Counted from the stretch's first letter, positions 17,283 to 27,958 are shown. The stretch is DNA of 42,098 bases from Wolbachia sp. (GCA_022836975.1 JAIXMJ010000001.1:15765-57862); one strand, 5' to 3'. Numbers and translations are program-made. Notes: generated by a model not told the origin, from the sequence alone.

Positions 17283-20255
17283 CTACCCAGAGTTTCCGTC
17301 TTGCTTCCCATTCCAATTTTTTACATTTTCTCTTGCAGATCCTCCTCCACCAGAAACATCTTTTTTATTGCTAAAATTCATTCTAGTACCAGTCCGTCCA
17401 GCACGTTCAAGCAACGTATCTGATGTTTCTTTCCTGATATGTGCTATCCTTGCTTGTGTATTTTGATCAAGACCAACAGTACTTAGCATAGCTTGTGATG
17501 CACTACGAGCAATCTTAGGTACTACACTGCTCACCCCTAACGCACGGAACACTCCTTCTGCTATCGTTTCTGATACCCCAACAAAACTCTCTATTACATT
17601 AGCAAGAATAAAATATATCAATGCTTGAATAATATCTATAGGCAACGACCCAAGAGTTGCTCCCATATCACCTGTTGCATCTACACTAACATTAGGATCA
17701 TACCCGGAAGGCCATATCGCCTTGATAATGCAGGGCTCTCCAGGTATGTTAAGCTTAAATAAACACTCATAGCACGCTGAAAAATTCGTAATATTATAAA
17801 AAATTGGATAAAGAAGTTTGCTTAATAATGATAAAAGAGAAAATGCAATAACAGGTTGTAAAGAAACACCAGCCATAAACTGTATCCAGCCAGTAAACAA
17901 TTTACTAGTTGTTTGAAATAAAATAAACACCATAAACAAAGGTGCTAATGTAAGTAAAAATCCTACCAGTACTGTAGCTATTATATATCTTACTATAGCA
18001 ATCACCATACACTTTAGAAAAATAACACTAGCCCATATTATTCCAAGAAATGCAATAAATCCAAAAGGACCAGCCAGCGCTAATGACAAAAACTTTAACC
18101 ATGTTTCAGTTGAAAATAACACACCCACAGTCTCATCCAAAAACCCAAAATTTCCTCCACTTTCCCGCTTACCATAACCAGCAAAACCATCTATAAGCTT
18201 AGCACTGCCATCTATAAATAAAACGTATAAACTTTCTCCGAAAAACTTCCAGCTACTTTCACTGACTGCAAGAACCACACAAGCTATCTTAACAATCCTG
18301 ATAATAAAATCATTCATACCTACTTGCATTGTACCTAGCATATATCCTACAACAGAAAATACAATATATAAAGTCAGTACAGCTCTTATTGAGTATAGTA
18401 ACCCTTTTGCAATTCCTCTATACGTCCCTGTAATAACCTCTGTTTTTATAATTGTTGTTTTTATATATCTTAATATATTATTTACAATGCTTGATACATA
18501 ATTATTCATCCGTCTTCCTACCGACATACTGACTGTATACTTATTATGTGTATCACCACTTATCAAGTCATCCCGTACTATATTTCTAACATCAATACCA
18601 AAATATATTTTTTTATTTTCACTATTCGTTAACTTTGATTTATTTATAGCATATATAATATTACCATTCTTTTCTTCGCCATCTTTGAATAAAATACCAT
18701 CATTATTAAGTTTTCCACCTAGATGATACAACATCTTTTCATCACTCAGAGAATTTTGATCGATCTTCTGTGGTGGATTATTACCTATATAAAGGTATAA
18801 TTTTTCACCTTTCGTAAAATTGCATGATTTACGTGTTTTCACATAATATCCACCCCTATAACGGTCATACCTATCCTTTTCCTTACCTGCAACAGCCAAC
18901 ATTACAGAACCTACTTTGCTAACAGTATATTCATTATCCAGTTGCACAGAAAACTTTGTGAAGTCATTATCCTCGATTAATGCACACTTTCCATTATTCT
19001 TTTCAGGAAAACATTGCACACCTTGAGAACCAAGAAGAAGTCCTTCTGGAGTGTTGGAACTAACTATTTTTGCAACAAGAGACTCGGCCCATGAACTATC
19101 TTTTTCGTTTGTATAAATAATATCTGTTTTACTTTGCATGCTTTTCTCAAGCTCATCAAGGTAATAATACATATTGCATCTATTCTTTTCTTTCTCATAC
19201 TTTTTATACCTTATAGAAGAAAAACAATCTGAGCCAATTCCACTCTGGTTATAACATATCTTATTTTCAAAACAATTGAGTTCATACACACTGTATTTCT
19301 TCATCATTTCTATTTCCTCAGTACATTTTTGCTTTTCTGATATATCTGATATATTAGAGCATAAAGCTGTTTTATCATGAATAGCTTTATCTGCAGTAAA
19401 GTACTGTAACTCTGTTAATTTTTTTCTAGAACAACTGCGTAAATCTAACAGAACACCAGAATCATTAAATTTACTATGCTCAAAATCACGATACACTTTA
19501 TTATCATATGGTGTGTAGCCGTTACCCACTAAAACATCATAAGATTTTCCATTTAGAGAACCTAGAGATTGAACCCGAGAATTTGTCTCCTTTCCTTCTG
19601 AATCTGGACAGTTAAATTTACCCATACATATCTCAGCATTACTCTTACCCTGAATCTCATCCAGAGTAATTTTTGGATTTTTTGGATCAAAAAGTCCTTT
19701 GTCATTAGAGCAATCTATCTTTATTTGTCTAGGTATTAAACTAAAGCTTAATTTATCACCAGCATTTACTTTGATTCCAGTATCTACATAACGTCTTGGA
19801 TTATTTTGTATATTCTTTTTATTGTCTAGTCTCTTTCTTACATTACATACTTTATCTAACTCACCTGACTTATTTAACTTATGACCAAGACTATAATCTG
19901 CATTCTCAATATTTTCTGCACCACTATAGTCTGGTTCTGTACCATCATTACAAAATCTAGCAGGAACTAACGTCTTGAATTCGTTATTATGAGGACAAAG
20001 ATTGATGCCTCCATCAACAGTAAATCTTACTTTAGTAGCCTCATCTCCGTCTTTATGTTCTTCTTTGCTAATTACTTCACCTGAATCAACCCAATATATC
20101 TCAAGATCACCACTAGGTTTACGTACTGGAATTTCTATGTTTACGCCAGTAATCTCATTGTTTAACCCAGAATCAATACAATCATCCACTCCTACTGCAT
20201 ATCCTGTTACTAAGAAACATAACGTAAATAGCCACAGTTTGATTATATTACTCAT
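17283..20255 (-). CDS. virB6-3: Type IV secretion protein VirB6, third paralogue
   Basis: The largest of the four at 990 residues. A signal peptide (first 22 residues) leads into a Cys-rich ectodomain of about 600 residues, followed by the VirB6/TrbL membrane domain (about 615-905) and a Gly/Asn-rich hydrophilic tail. The ectodomain contains two copies of a W/Y-V-D-[ST]-G motif (IYWVDSGEVIS and RYVDTGIKVNAGDKLSFSLI) and a GGYYV strand motif, suggesting beta-sandwich modules outside the inner membrane. The gene begins eight bases after virB6-2 ends, so the two are translationally close. VirB6 proteins form part of the inner-membrane translocation path; paralogues with large ectodomains are typical of Rickettsiales. 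Confidence 0.87.
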   Translation of the reverse strand: MSNIIKLWLFTLCFLVTGYAVGVDDCIDSGLNNEITGVNIEIPVRKPSGDLEIYWVDSGEVISKEEHKDGDEATKVRFTVDGGINLCPHNNEFKTLVPARFCNDGTEPDYSGAENIENADYSLGHKLNKSGELDKVCNVRKRLDNKKNIQNNPRRYVDTGIKVNAGDKLSFSLIPRQIKIDCSNDKGLFDPKNPKITLDEIQGKSNAEICMGKFNCPDSEGKETNSRVQSLGSLNGKSYDVLVGNGYTPYDNKVYRDFEHSKFNDSGVLLDLRSCSRKKLTELQYFTADKAIHDKTALCSNISDISEKQKCTEEIEMMKKYSVYELNCFENKICYNQSGIGSDCFSSIRYKKYEKEKNRCNMYYYLDELEKSMQSKTDIIYTNEKDSSWAESLVAKIVSSNTPEGLLLGSQGVQCFPEKNNGKCALIEDNDFTKFSVQLDNEYTVSKVGSVMLAVAGKEKDRYDRYRGGYYVKTRKSCNFTKGEKLYLYIGNNPPQKIDQNSLSDEKMLYHLGGKLNNDGILFKDGEEKNGNIIYAINKSKLTNSENKKIYFGIDVRNIVRDDLISGDTHNKYTVSMSVGRRMNNYVSSIVNNILRYIKTTIIKTEVITGTYRGIAKGLLYSIRAVLTLYIVFSVVGYMLGTMQVGMNDFIIRIVKIACVVLAVSESSWKFFGESLYVLFIDGSAKLIDGFAGYGKRESGGNFGFLDETVGVLFSTETWLKFLSLALAGPFGFIAFLGIIWASVIFLKCMVIAIVRYIIATVLVGFLLTLAPLFMVFILFQTTSKLFTGWIQFMAGVSLQPVIAFSLLSLLSKLLYPIFYNITNFSACYECLFKLNIPGEPCIIKAIWPSGYDPNVSVDATGDMGATLGSLPIDIIQALIYFILANVIESFVGVSETIAEGVFRALGVSSVVPKIARSASQAMLSTVGLDQNTQARIAHIRKETSDTLLERAGRTGTRMNFSNKKDVSGGGGSARENVKNWNGKQDGNSG

Positions 20256-20263
20256 CCTGCATC

Positions 20264-22609
20264 TTATCCTTGATTACTACTAATCGGTCTACGCATCTGT
20301 CTACTCACATGCTCTCTAGGTTGGCCCCCTCCATGACTATCACTTAATCCCATAGTATCTAGCACACCTGCTTTCAAACTTTCACCAGGCCCCTCTATTG
20401 GCATTGCAGTGCTACTCAATAATGACTGAGAGATAGTAAAAGAAAAGTCAACCATAAATTTCAGAGAGTGTGCTAAAATAATAAAGGCCATAATAGCACA
20501 GATATCAGGGAAATAATCAGCGACATAACCATGAACGAGACATATAGAAAATATATTAAGAGGGCTAATACTCAATATACATTGAGTACAAGCTGTAAAA
20601 TTAAACATTGAATATACAACATAACGCATAGCACTCATTATTAATTGCATAACAATTATCAGTATTACTGGCTGTAACCCAAATGTTGCCATACCACTTA
20701 TCCATAGGGTAAACATTTTTCTCGTGTATTTAAACAAAATGCATACAATAAAGAAAGGTGCTAAAGTTATCAATAAAGCAATCATCGCACCATATGTAGC
20801 AAAAGAAAAAAATGCATCAAATAAACATTTTACTATCAATACTGTTCCCCATATTATTAAACAGAACAATACAATACCGAGCGGACCAGAAAATATTAAA
20901 GATATAATTAACTGCCATGACCTCCATGAAAGAAACCTATCCAATGATTCATCGAAAACCGTAAAAATTCCTCTCTCAGGTTCATTACCATCATTCACTA
21001 TGCCCATAAGCTGAGATGGAGCATTTTCGAAGAAATAAAATAAATTATTATAAAAAAAGTTCCAACTACCACTACTTAATAATTGCGCAACAATTCCTAC
21101 CCTCACACATATCATTAAAAATTCATAGACAGAAATATTAGATAACCCAAAAAAATAGCATAAAGTGTATGCCACTATAAATAAGACCAGCAATGATACT
21201 ATTATAGGCTTAATACCTTCTGTCAGTTGCTCATAAATCTTCCTTACATGTGACTTTTCAGTTGTAGATTGCGATGTAAGAGAAAATTTCTCTTTTACTT
21301 TATTGATAAAAAAGTTATATATCGAGCTTATAATTGCTTTAGGTGGTCTAGTGATTGTTAGGTTAATATTAAATTCACCTTCATTATCCTCATAATCACA
21401 TCCATAATTCTTTATTCCGTAATATATTTTACCTTTTAGCGACGTAGAGTTTGTAGAATCACTGCTCCCATGCAATGTTTTTAATACTGTATCAATGTTT
21501 TCAACATTTACTTGTATATCTGTATCAAGACCAGGAGAATGTTCTGGCATCTTATCATCATCAGCTATATGTATATATAAATCCCTTTTCAAATCTCCAT
21601 TGTTTATAACTGAGACCATAATATTATATCCACCATAACTATTTTGAGGTAAATCAAAACTCATGGAGTCACCTCTGTTATAAACTGGGTCACCTGTATT
21701 ATTTTTTTTATTAATTTCGTAAGCATGATTAGTAAGTATTCCATTACTACCTTTGCCAAAACTTTCACTACCTAATCTCACAGACAAACCTTGAATAGAA
21801 GTGTCGTGCTTTCCTTGCAACAAATCATTGATTGACTTTACGATATATTCCTTTCGCGTGTTCTTAATTAAGCCTTGAACCGACCGAATGTCTATAGATT
21901 CAGTGATTACACACGGAGATTTGCTAATGGATGAACCACATATTCTTCCTAACATAAGATTCAAAATATATGTACTTATTTCATTGTATTCATTTTCATT
22001 GTATTTGTATTCATTCTTATCTCCGTTCGTAACTTCATTTTTGTGAATAACTTTCAATTGTTCCTCACCCTTCTCTATATCCTCTTTTTTTGTATTGATA
22101 CCCCAATATTCTTTACCACGCAACCATACTTCTGCATCATCTTTTTTATTCACTATATGTTTATTTGGACATATTTCATCTTCACAATCCCACTTATTTA
22201 ACACCTTCGCAAAATACTCTTGCGATCCTTCATCACATTGTTTATCAATAGTTTTATACTCTTTTGTACCATCTTGTTTTATACACATTTTACTTCCAAC
22301 CACACTAAACATTATTTGATCTCCAGCATAGAGTGGAAATGGTAATTTATGCTCATTTGTTCCTGCTTTTACTGTAAACGTTGCATTACGTTTACTTTTA
22401 CAAAAGTTCACACTATCAGATAATAACTCGATCTTCTCAATTTTTTCTCCAGGTGATACTAAAATACCAGAATCCACCCATTTTTGTTTTGCAGACACCA
22501 CTGTTGATTCCTGACGTATTCCTATATTCATTGGATGTATGCAAGATGACCCATAGCTCATAATAGGTAAAAACAACATGATTGACAAAAACCTTAACAT
22601 ACTCTTCAT
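20264..22609 (-). CDS. virB6-2: Type IV secretion protein VirB6, second paralogue
   Basis: A 781-residue VirB6 paralogue. After a signal peptide (about residues 1-21) the ectodomain has KWVDSGILVSPGEKIEKIEL at about residue 44 and GGYNIMVSVINNGDLKRDLY near 335, the same motif pair seen in virB6-3 and virB6-4. The membrane domain spans about 465-735, with the short Cys loop (FTACTQCILSISP) typical of this set, and a basic tail ends the protein. It starts three bases after virB6-1 stops, in the same operon. Confidence 0.87.
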   Translation of the reverse strand: MKSMLRFLSIMLFLPIMSYGSSCIHPMNIGIRQESTVVSAKQKWVDSGILVSPGEKIEKIELLSDSVNFCKSKRNATFTVKAGTNEHKLPFPLYAGDQIMFSVVGSKMCIKQDGTKEYKTIDKQCDEGSQEYFAKVLNKWDCEDEICPNKHIVNKKDDAEVWLRGKEYWGINTKKEDIEKGEEQLKVIHKNEVTNGDKNEYKYNENEYNEISTYILNLMLGRICGSSISKSPCVITESIDIRSVQGLIKNTRKEYIVKSINDLLQGKHDTSIQGLSVRLGSESFGKGSNGILTNHAYEINKKNNTGDPVYNRGDSMSFDLPQNSYGGYNIMVSVINNGDLKRDLYIHIADDDKMPEHSPGLDTDIQVNVENIDTVLKTLHGSSDSTNSTSLKGKIYYGIKNYGCDYEDNEGEFNINLTITRPPKAIISSIYNFFINKVKEKFSLTSQSTTEKSHVRKIYEQLTEGIKPIIVSLLVLFIVAYTLCYFFGLSNISVYEFLMICVRVGIVAQLLSSGSWNFFYNNLFYFFENAPSQLMGIVNDGNEPERGIFTVFDESLDRFLSWRSWQLIISLIFSGPLGIVLFCLIIWGTVLIVKCLFDAFFSFATYGAMIALLITLAPFFIVCILFKYTRKMFTLWISGMATFGLQPVILIIVMQLIMSAMRYVVYSMFNFTACTQCILSISPLNIFSICLVHGYVADYFPDICAIMAFIILAHSLKFMVDFSFTISQSLLSSTAMPIEGPGESLKAGVLDTMGLSDSHGGGQPREHVSRQMRRPISSNQG

Positions 22610-22612
22610 TTA

Positions 22613-25255
22613 TTATTTGATCGACTCAGATGAATCACCAGCACCAGATAGACCACCATCTCTAGATTTACTACTAGAACCACCGCTATGTAAATCCTTC
22701 ATATAACTGCCGAACTTACCAGCTGCTGCCATTGCATCTCCAGCAGCAATTTTACCCCATGATATAGCTGTGTTCACCATTGCACCAGGAGTACCACCAT
22801 TGCCTAATGCTGCCCTGTGATTACCAGCTAGTTCAGCTGCAATCTGAGGAAGCGCGTTCAAGAAATGATAGAATAGGAATAACACTAATGCTAGTTTCAA
22901 AAATTCTATTACCATGTTTTGCTGAGCATCAGATACAAAGAGTAGTGTCTTATGCTTCACCCAGCCACCAACCAAGCTATGCTCTTCAAAGTCATACTCT
23001 TGTAACGCACATGCAAGAGGCAGCGTACCAGATGAATCCTTATAATTTGCACAAGCATTCTCGTCTTTTAATTCAAACCAGCTTTGGTTTGTACCTACTA
23101 TATCCATCTCTTTAAACTTCAGCTCTTTAAAAAATACCTTATCACATGCTATAAACATGAAAGATAAAAAGGCAAAAAGCAAAACAGGGTATAAACTATA
23201 AGTAATTAATTCCTTCACCCATGCATCAAAATATCCTTTTGTAACATGAAACAACACCATAGGAATAAACAACGGAGCCATGATAAATACCACAGTAAAT
23301 GCAAATAAAGACAGTATATACACATAACACATCCACAGCACCACCATCATCATCAATATGGCCATGAAAAGAGCAGCTATAGCAATAAGAATCTGTGCAC
23401 CTGCAAACAGTGTACCAAAAATCCCACCAACAACCAGCACTACAGGAGCAGCGCCAACAGCAAATAGACCAGCGCCTGCAGCTACACCAGCAGCACTAAG
23501 CTTTCCAACAGTGCCACTTAATGGTGCACCAAAATAAAAAAGTATTCTACAATCAAGCTTATCCCAAGAAGCAAGGTAAGAGAAACGTTCTTCATATTTG
23601 CTATATGGATAATTACATATATTATTCTCAGTTTGAGATGATGCATTGATTACGATATCTTGTAAACCCTGCGAAAATTTTATCAAATAGTCATAATATG
23701 TTAAAAGAGCATCACTACTTGTAAAATACATTACAATGGCAAATTTAAGTATTAATACATACATTTCTTGAGGGCTACGTACCCCACCAGATATTACCTT
23801 CAGAGAGAATAAAACTAATGCCAAAACTAATGCAGATATTACAGCATTCTTTAATGTGTTTCGAGCTTTCACTAAAAAAGTAGGCTTTGCATTACTATCC
23901 TTGTTTCCAGAGACTAGATACCCCAATGATTCTTGTATACACTCTACTACCATAGATGTTATAGGCATGGGAGCACGTGAATGACTTGCTGTACGATCAT
24001 AGCAAGCCTTCGATATCTCTGGGCCACTCTTATTCAGACATGGTGAATTATCATAACCATCAAATAAGTATCCATTTTCCTCCATATTTCCAATAACATT
24101 CCTATAATTCGCACCTTTAAGCTCAATTGAGTACCCATCATCTAAATGCTTAGCGTTTGTCAGTGTCTTACTAAGGTCCTGTGAATCTTCCTGTCCTTTT
24201 ATTTTCTTAAGAACATTCTCATCATTAAGCTGACCATATGTTACCACACCATCTATACCTTTTTTCTTAAACTTTGCTATGGACTCTCTACACATAGGAG
24301 CAATATGACCGGGAGGTGCTTGTATACACCCTATATTTACATTAGTAGGATATACATTGGTCAAAACGCCCCTTACCTTATCTAATACAACACATAACTT
24401 ATTTCCTCTCTGAACTGCCTTAAAGGTTGTACCGTGTATGTCTTTAGTCTGTCCTACTCTAAGACTTTCACACTTTAAATCACCATCAACTAATTGCCAA
24501 GGGCGTTCCATTATATTACCATCCGTACCTCCTACACGTACATTGTTAATTTCCTTTTCCCTTGGAGTAAACTGTTCATCTTTTATTCCTCCTATAATAT
24601 AGCCAAATGATAGAGGATTTCTATGACAAACCCTGATATACTCACTATATCGCACACTATTTTTGGGCCACAAGTAACCTGTATCACCAGAGTCTTCGCT
24701 TGCTAGCTCAGTTGCAGTACTTAAAATATTCCTTGCTATACTCTGTGCACTTTGTTTCTCATCACTATTCTGTACAACCTCCAAACATTTGAAATATTCA
24801 TCTTCCGTTTTATAATTTGTGTTAACACACTCTTTATACTTTTCATCTTTGAGCTTAAAATCTAGCAATTTACCATCATGGTTATGTTTAACAGGGTGCT
24901 GAACAAAACTATGTACACATGCAACCCATCCACCAATAGCTGCCCACACAGTCATTACTGCAGCTATCATTCCAGCAACAGCAATTGCTGTCAATAGACC
25001 AGCTGTTATAGTACCTGCAACAGCTATCAGTACTCCTACCACCAATGCACCAACTACGGTTGCTATTAAAACACTAACTGCTACTGTTTTAAACACGCTA
25101 CATTGTGGATAAGAAGCATGGCTAAAAATTGTTGTAGAATTCATATTACTAATAACCATGCTGGTATCATCTGCTAAAGCAGAATATGAAAGCAGGAAAT
25201 CCAGATTCAATAAAAATATTGCTATTAGTAATAATGATACTTTAGTCTTAAACAT
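22613..25255 (-). CDS. virB6-1: Type IV secretion protein VirB6, first paralogue
   Basis: An 880-residue VirB6 paralogue, the one next to virB4. It has a signal sequence, then unusually a second long hydrophobic stretch at about residues 57-110 (AVSVLIATVVGALVVGVLIA onward), a Cys-rich ectodomain, and the VirB6/TrbL membrane region from about 470 to 720, with another hydrophobic segment near 790. It ends in a Gly/Ser-rich tail. It lacks the clear W-x-D-[ST]-G motif found in its three sisters. Its start overlaps the end of virB4 by eight bases, which implies translational coupling. Confidence 0.87.
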   Translation of the reverse strand: MFKTKVSLLLIAIFLLNLDFLLSYSALADDTSMVISNMNSTTIFSHASYPQCSVFKTVAVSVLIATVVGALVVGVLIAVAGTITAGLLTAIAVAGMIAAVMTVWAAIGGWVACVHSFVQHPVKHNHDGKLLDFKLKDEKYKECVNTNYKTEDEYFKCLEVVQNSDEKQSAQSIARNILSTATELASEDSGDTGYLWPKNSVRYSEYIRVCHRNPLSFGYIIGGIKDEQFTPREKEINNVRVGGTDGNIMERPWQLVDGDLKCESLRVGQTKDIHGTTFKAVQRGNKLCVVLDKVRGVLTNVYPTNVNIGCIQAPPGHIAPMCRESIAKFKKKGIDGVVTYGQLNDENVLKKIKGQEDSQDLSKTLTNAKHLDDGYSIELKGANYRNVIGNMEENGYLFDGYDNSPCLNKSGPEISKACYDRTASHSRAPMPITSMVVECIQESLGYLVSGNKDSNAKPTFLVKARNTLKNAVISALVLALVLFSLKVISGGVRSPQEMYVLILKFAIVMYFTSSDALLTYYDYLIKFSQGLQDIVINASSQTENNICNYPYSKYEERFSYLASWDKLDCRILFYFGAPLSGTVGKLSAAGVAAGAGLFAVGAAPVVLVVGGIFGTLFAGAQILIAIAALFMAILMMMVVLWMCYVYILSLFAFTVVFIMAPLFIPMVLFHVTKGYFDAWVKELITYSLYPVLLFAFLSFMFIACDKVFFKELKFKEMDIVGTNQSWFELKDENACANYKDSSGTLPLACALQEYDFEEHSLVGGWVKHKTLLFVSDAQQNMVIEFLKLALVLFLFYHFLNALPQIAAELAGNHRAALGNGGTPGAMVNTAISWGKIAAGDAMAAAGKFGSYMKDLHSGGSSSKSRDGGLSGAGDSSESIK

Positions 25256-27653
25256 TTTTTACCTTCTGATAAAATATAGGTAGCCAAACTTTCGGGTTAT
25301 CTCCTACCTCGTTCAATATGTCATGCAATAATGCAACACTCTCCGCACGTCCAGATAATATACTCATTATATCATCCAAATCTTTTAGATCTATCTTTGC
25401 TACTACAGCATTAGTGCCTTGCTTAACCAAAAAATATCTAGTACTAGGGTCAGTATGCTTAATTAATATATGCTCACGTTCGGTCAACATAAAAACATCT
25501 CTGTAAACACTGGTAGCCTTCAGATTGGGTAAAAAGATCTGCGTTGCTGTTTGCTGTACAAGCGTATCACTAATAGCACTTTTGCTTGCATCTTCAACAC
25601 TCTGAGTAGCAAAAATTACAAATGCATTAGATTTTCTTAATACCTTTAACCAATCTTTGATTTTAGGAGCAAAAACTGGATTATCTATTAACGCCCATGC
25701 TTCATCAAGTACTATCATAGATGGAGTACCATCTAAAGACATATTAATTCTATGAAATAAATAAAGTAATACCGGCCCAAGTGCAACAGGGTCCTTAAGT
25801 AAATGAGACATTTCAAAACCAAATCCTCTTGCTTGTGAAAAATCTAATAAATCTTTTTCATTATCAAATATTGCCGCATGAGAACCATCACCATGCCACA
25901 TTGATATTGAGCCTGCCAGTGTATCTGGACCTACAAGCCCTAAAAAAGGAACTAGATTACTTAATATCCTATCTTCCTTCTTTAACTTAAAATTTCCTTC
26001 GATCGCATCATTAATACGCGCAATATCTTCAGAAGTAAACCTTGTATTATATACAGAAATTAGAGATTTAATCCACTCCATTAAAAATGTTCTATTATCA
26101 GAAGTATCATCAAGTTGTAAAGGATTAAAATTCGTTTTAGTCCTTGGTTCAATCATAGTATAAGAGCAGCCTAGTGCTCTAAGAAAAATTTCTGCACCAT
26201 GATCTTTATCGAAAAAGAATATTCTTGGAGCAAACTTCATTGCTTGAGCACATAGAAAATTCATTAAAACAGTTTTTCCTGCACCTGTAGGACCAATGAT
26301 CATTGTATGTCCCACATCTCTTACATGAAAATTAAAAAAGAATGGAGTCCTAGAGGTAGTATCAAAAACTGTTACAGCATCTCCCCAATGATTATTAAAC
26401 TTAGTTCCTATAGGATAATTATGTTGCGATGCAAACCCAGCTAAATTCAAGCTACTTATAGTAGCTTGCCTTACAATATAATCAAAATTTCCTGGAAGCT
26501 GCGCCCAGAATGCTGGTTCTAGATTAATCCTTTCTCGTATGGGATAAATACCACAATTAGAAAGTTCAGCTTCCACTAGAGATAAAGCATTATCTAATGC
26601 CTTAGGGCTTTTTTCTATGCATAAAACCGTCAGATGATGTTTACCAAACGTCACTTTACCACTAGTTGCATCATCAAGTGCCTGAGAAATTTCTGCTATC
26701 TGTGAAATAGCTTTATCAGAAGATTGTATCATCCTATTTTGCTGTATTTGCATCCTAGTAATTGCTGATTGTCTGTTTATAAACTGAAAAGATTGTGTAA
26801 TAATAAATTCATAAGGAAGCTGCAAGAATGAATCAAGCATTCCTGCATAAGTATTATTCCCATATTCCTTAATACTAATTATTCCAGCGTATTTACTCTC
26901 ATTATGAGTCACAATTTGTATCATTTTATGACCAAAAAACAACCTGTGTACCGGTAAATAACGTGATATTTCGTTTCCTACTGGAAAAAGCGTATTAGTA
27001 ATAAAGCCACAATTTACAATTCTTGATAAAAATTCCGTTATTTCACAGAACGACCCATCAGGGGTGCGTTTAATGCCAAGAACCCTCGGTGCATAATTTC
27101 TCAAGCTAGTTGTTATACGATTAGTTATTTCATCTAGATCTTCGTATATAGCACGCATATCACTTGCCCAAGCATTTTTTGATCCTGCTCGTCCAAATTT
27201 CTTTAGCATATGTGAGAAAATTTCTATCCCTTTTGGATCTACCCTACGAATAACTGAGATGTATAAATCATTAATAAAGGACTGTCTGGTAGCATGTTTT
27301 GCTTTCCATCTTTTATTTACACAATTAGCAAAAAAATTCGGCACATCTTGGCTTGCAAATTCATCAGAAAAAATGTTCTTTTTCCGTCTAATAGTATGGA
27401 AATATAAACTAAAAGTTGTAGATGATATACTTCTTAACATCTGATTTCTGATATTATTTTGTATCGTTAGATCCTCATCATCTGCAGTTTCAAATGCAAA
27501 ACCATTCAACTTTATTACTTTAATCAGGTCATTTTTTTTTGTTATTAGGGTTGTACTATTCCAGTAGCAAGAATAAGGCACAAACTCAGCTGCATGTAAT
27601 TCCTTATCTAAGACAGATTGTGCTTTCGACCTAATAGCCCTTAATCTCAGCAT
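25248..27653 (-). CDS. virB4: Type IV secretion ATPase VirB4
   Basis: The cytoplasmic AAA+ type ATPase of the secretion machine, about 801 residues, which powers assembly and substrate transfer. The Walker A motif GPTGAGKTVLMNF lies near residue 455, and the Walker B segment SMIVLDEAWALIDNP near 645, followed by the ATQSVEDA motif. The N-terminal CagE/TrbE/VirB domain precedes them. A TTG at 27665 could start translation just inside the virB3 stop, but the ATG at 27653 (MLRLRAIRSKAQ) is more probable. It sits between virB3 and virB6-1, the conserved Rickettsiales order. Confidence 0.95.
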   Translation of the reverse strand: MLRLRAIRSKAQSVLDKELHAAEFVPYSCYWNSTTLITKKNDLIKVIKLNGFAFETADDEDLTIQNNIRNQMLRSISSTTFSLYFHTIRRKKNIFSDEFASQDVPNFFANCVNKRWKAKHATRQSFINDLYISVIRRVDPKGIEIFSHMLKKFGRAGSKNAWASDMRAIYEDLDEITNRITTSLRNYAPRVLGIKRTPDGSFCEITEFLSRIVNCGFITNTLFPVGNEISRYLPVHRLFFGHKMIQIVTHNESKYAGIISIKEYGNNTYAGMLDSFLQLPYEFIITQSFQFINRQSAITRMQIQQNRMIQSSDKAISQIAEISQALDDATSGKVTFGKHHLTVLCIEKSPKALDNALSLVEAELSNCGIYPIRERINLEPAFWAQLPGNFDYIVRQATISSLNLAGFASQHNYPIGTKFNNHWGDAVTVFDTTSRTPFFFNFHVRDVGHTMIIGPTGAGKTVLMNFLCAQAMKFAPRIFFFDKDHGAEIFLRALGCSYTMIEPRTKTNFNPLQLDDTSDNRTFLMEWIKSLISVYNTRFTSEDIARINDAIEGNFKLKKEDRILSNLVPFLGLVGPDTLAGSISMWHGDGSHAAIFDNEKDLLDFSQARGFGFEMSHLLKDPVALGPVLLYLFHRINMSLDGTPSMIVLDEAWALIDNPVFAPKIKDWLKVLRKSNAFVIFATQSVEDASKSAISDTLVQQTATQIFLPNLKATSVYRDVFMLTEREHILIKHTDPSTRYFLVKQGTNAVVAKIDLKDLDDIMSILSGRAESVALLHDILNEVGDNPKVWLPIFYQKVKNV

Positions 27654-27661
27654 TTTACAAT

Positions 27662-27958
27662 TCAAGTAACATCATAAGAATTAGCTCCATGGTAAAAACG
27701 ATTCAAGCATCTTGAGCACTTCTGTAATTTCACAAAAAATAATTCAATGAATAGCGGCTCTTTTGCAGAAGCAATATAAGCAAGTCCTTGTATCACTGGA
27801 CAAAGGAAGAAAAGTACCCTGAAATCATTAGTGTTAATAAAAACTAGCATACAAATCAAAAAATTTACTGTCGTAAATGTATAACTCACACCAAAAAGCA
27901 TAGCTGGCCTAGTTAAACCTTTGAATAATTGATCTGTTTTTATACTACCTGTTGACAT
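27662..27958 (-). CDS. virB3: Type IV secretion protein VirB3
   Basis: A 98-residue inner-membrane protein with two adjacent hydrophobic segments at about residues 20-60 (MLFGVSYTFTTVNFLICMLV and FRVLFFLCPVIQGLAYIA) and the family pattern KGLTRPAMLFGV near the start. It is a short VirB3/TrbD-type subunit that associates with VirB4. It is the first gene of the minus-strand secretion operon. In Ehrlichia and Anaplasma I recall sodB immediately upstream; here the upstream gene is lysK, on the opposite strand, 101 bases away. Confidence 0.9.
   Translation of the reverse strand: MSTGSIKTDQLFKGLTRPAMLFGVSYTFTTVNFLICMLVFINTNDFRVLFFLCPVIQGLAYIASAKEPLFIELFFVKLQKCSRCLNRFYHGANSYDVT

Noticed and set aside
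22780..23115. Plus-strand frame of 111 codons inside virB6-1
   Set aside because: Antisense shadow of the membrane-protein codons; no ribosome site and no recognisable domain.
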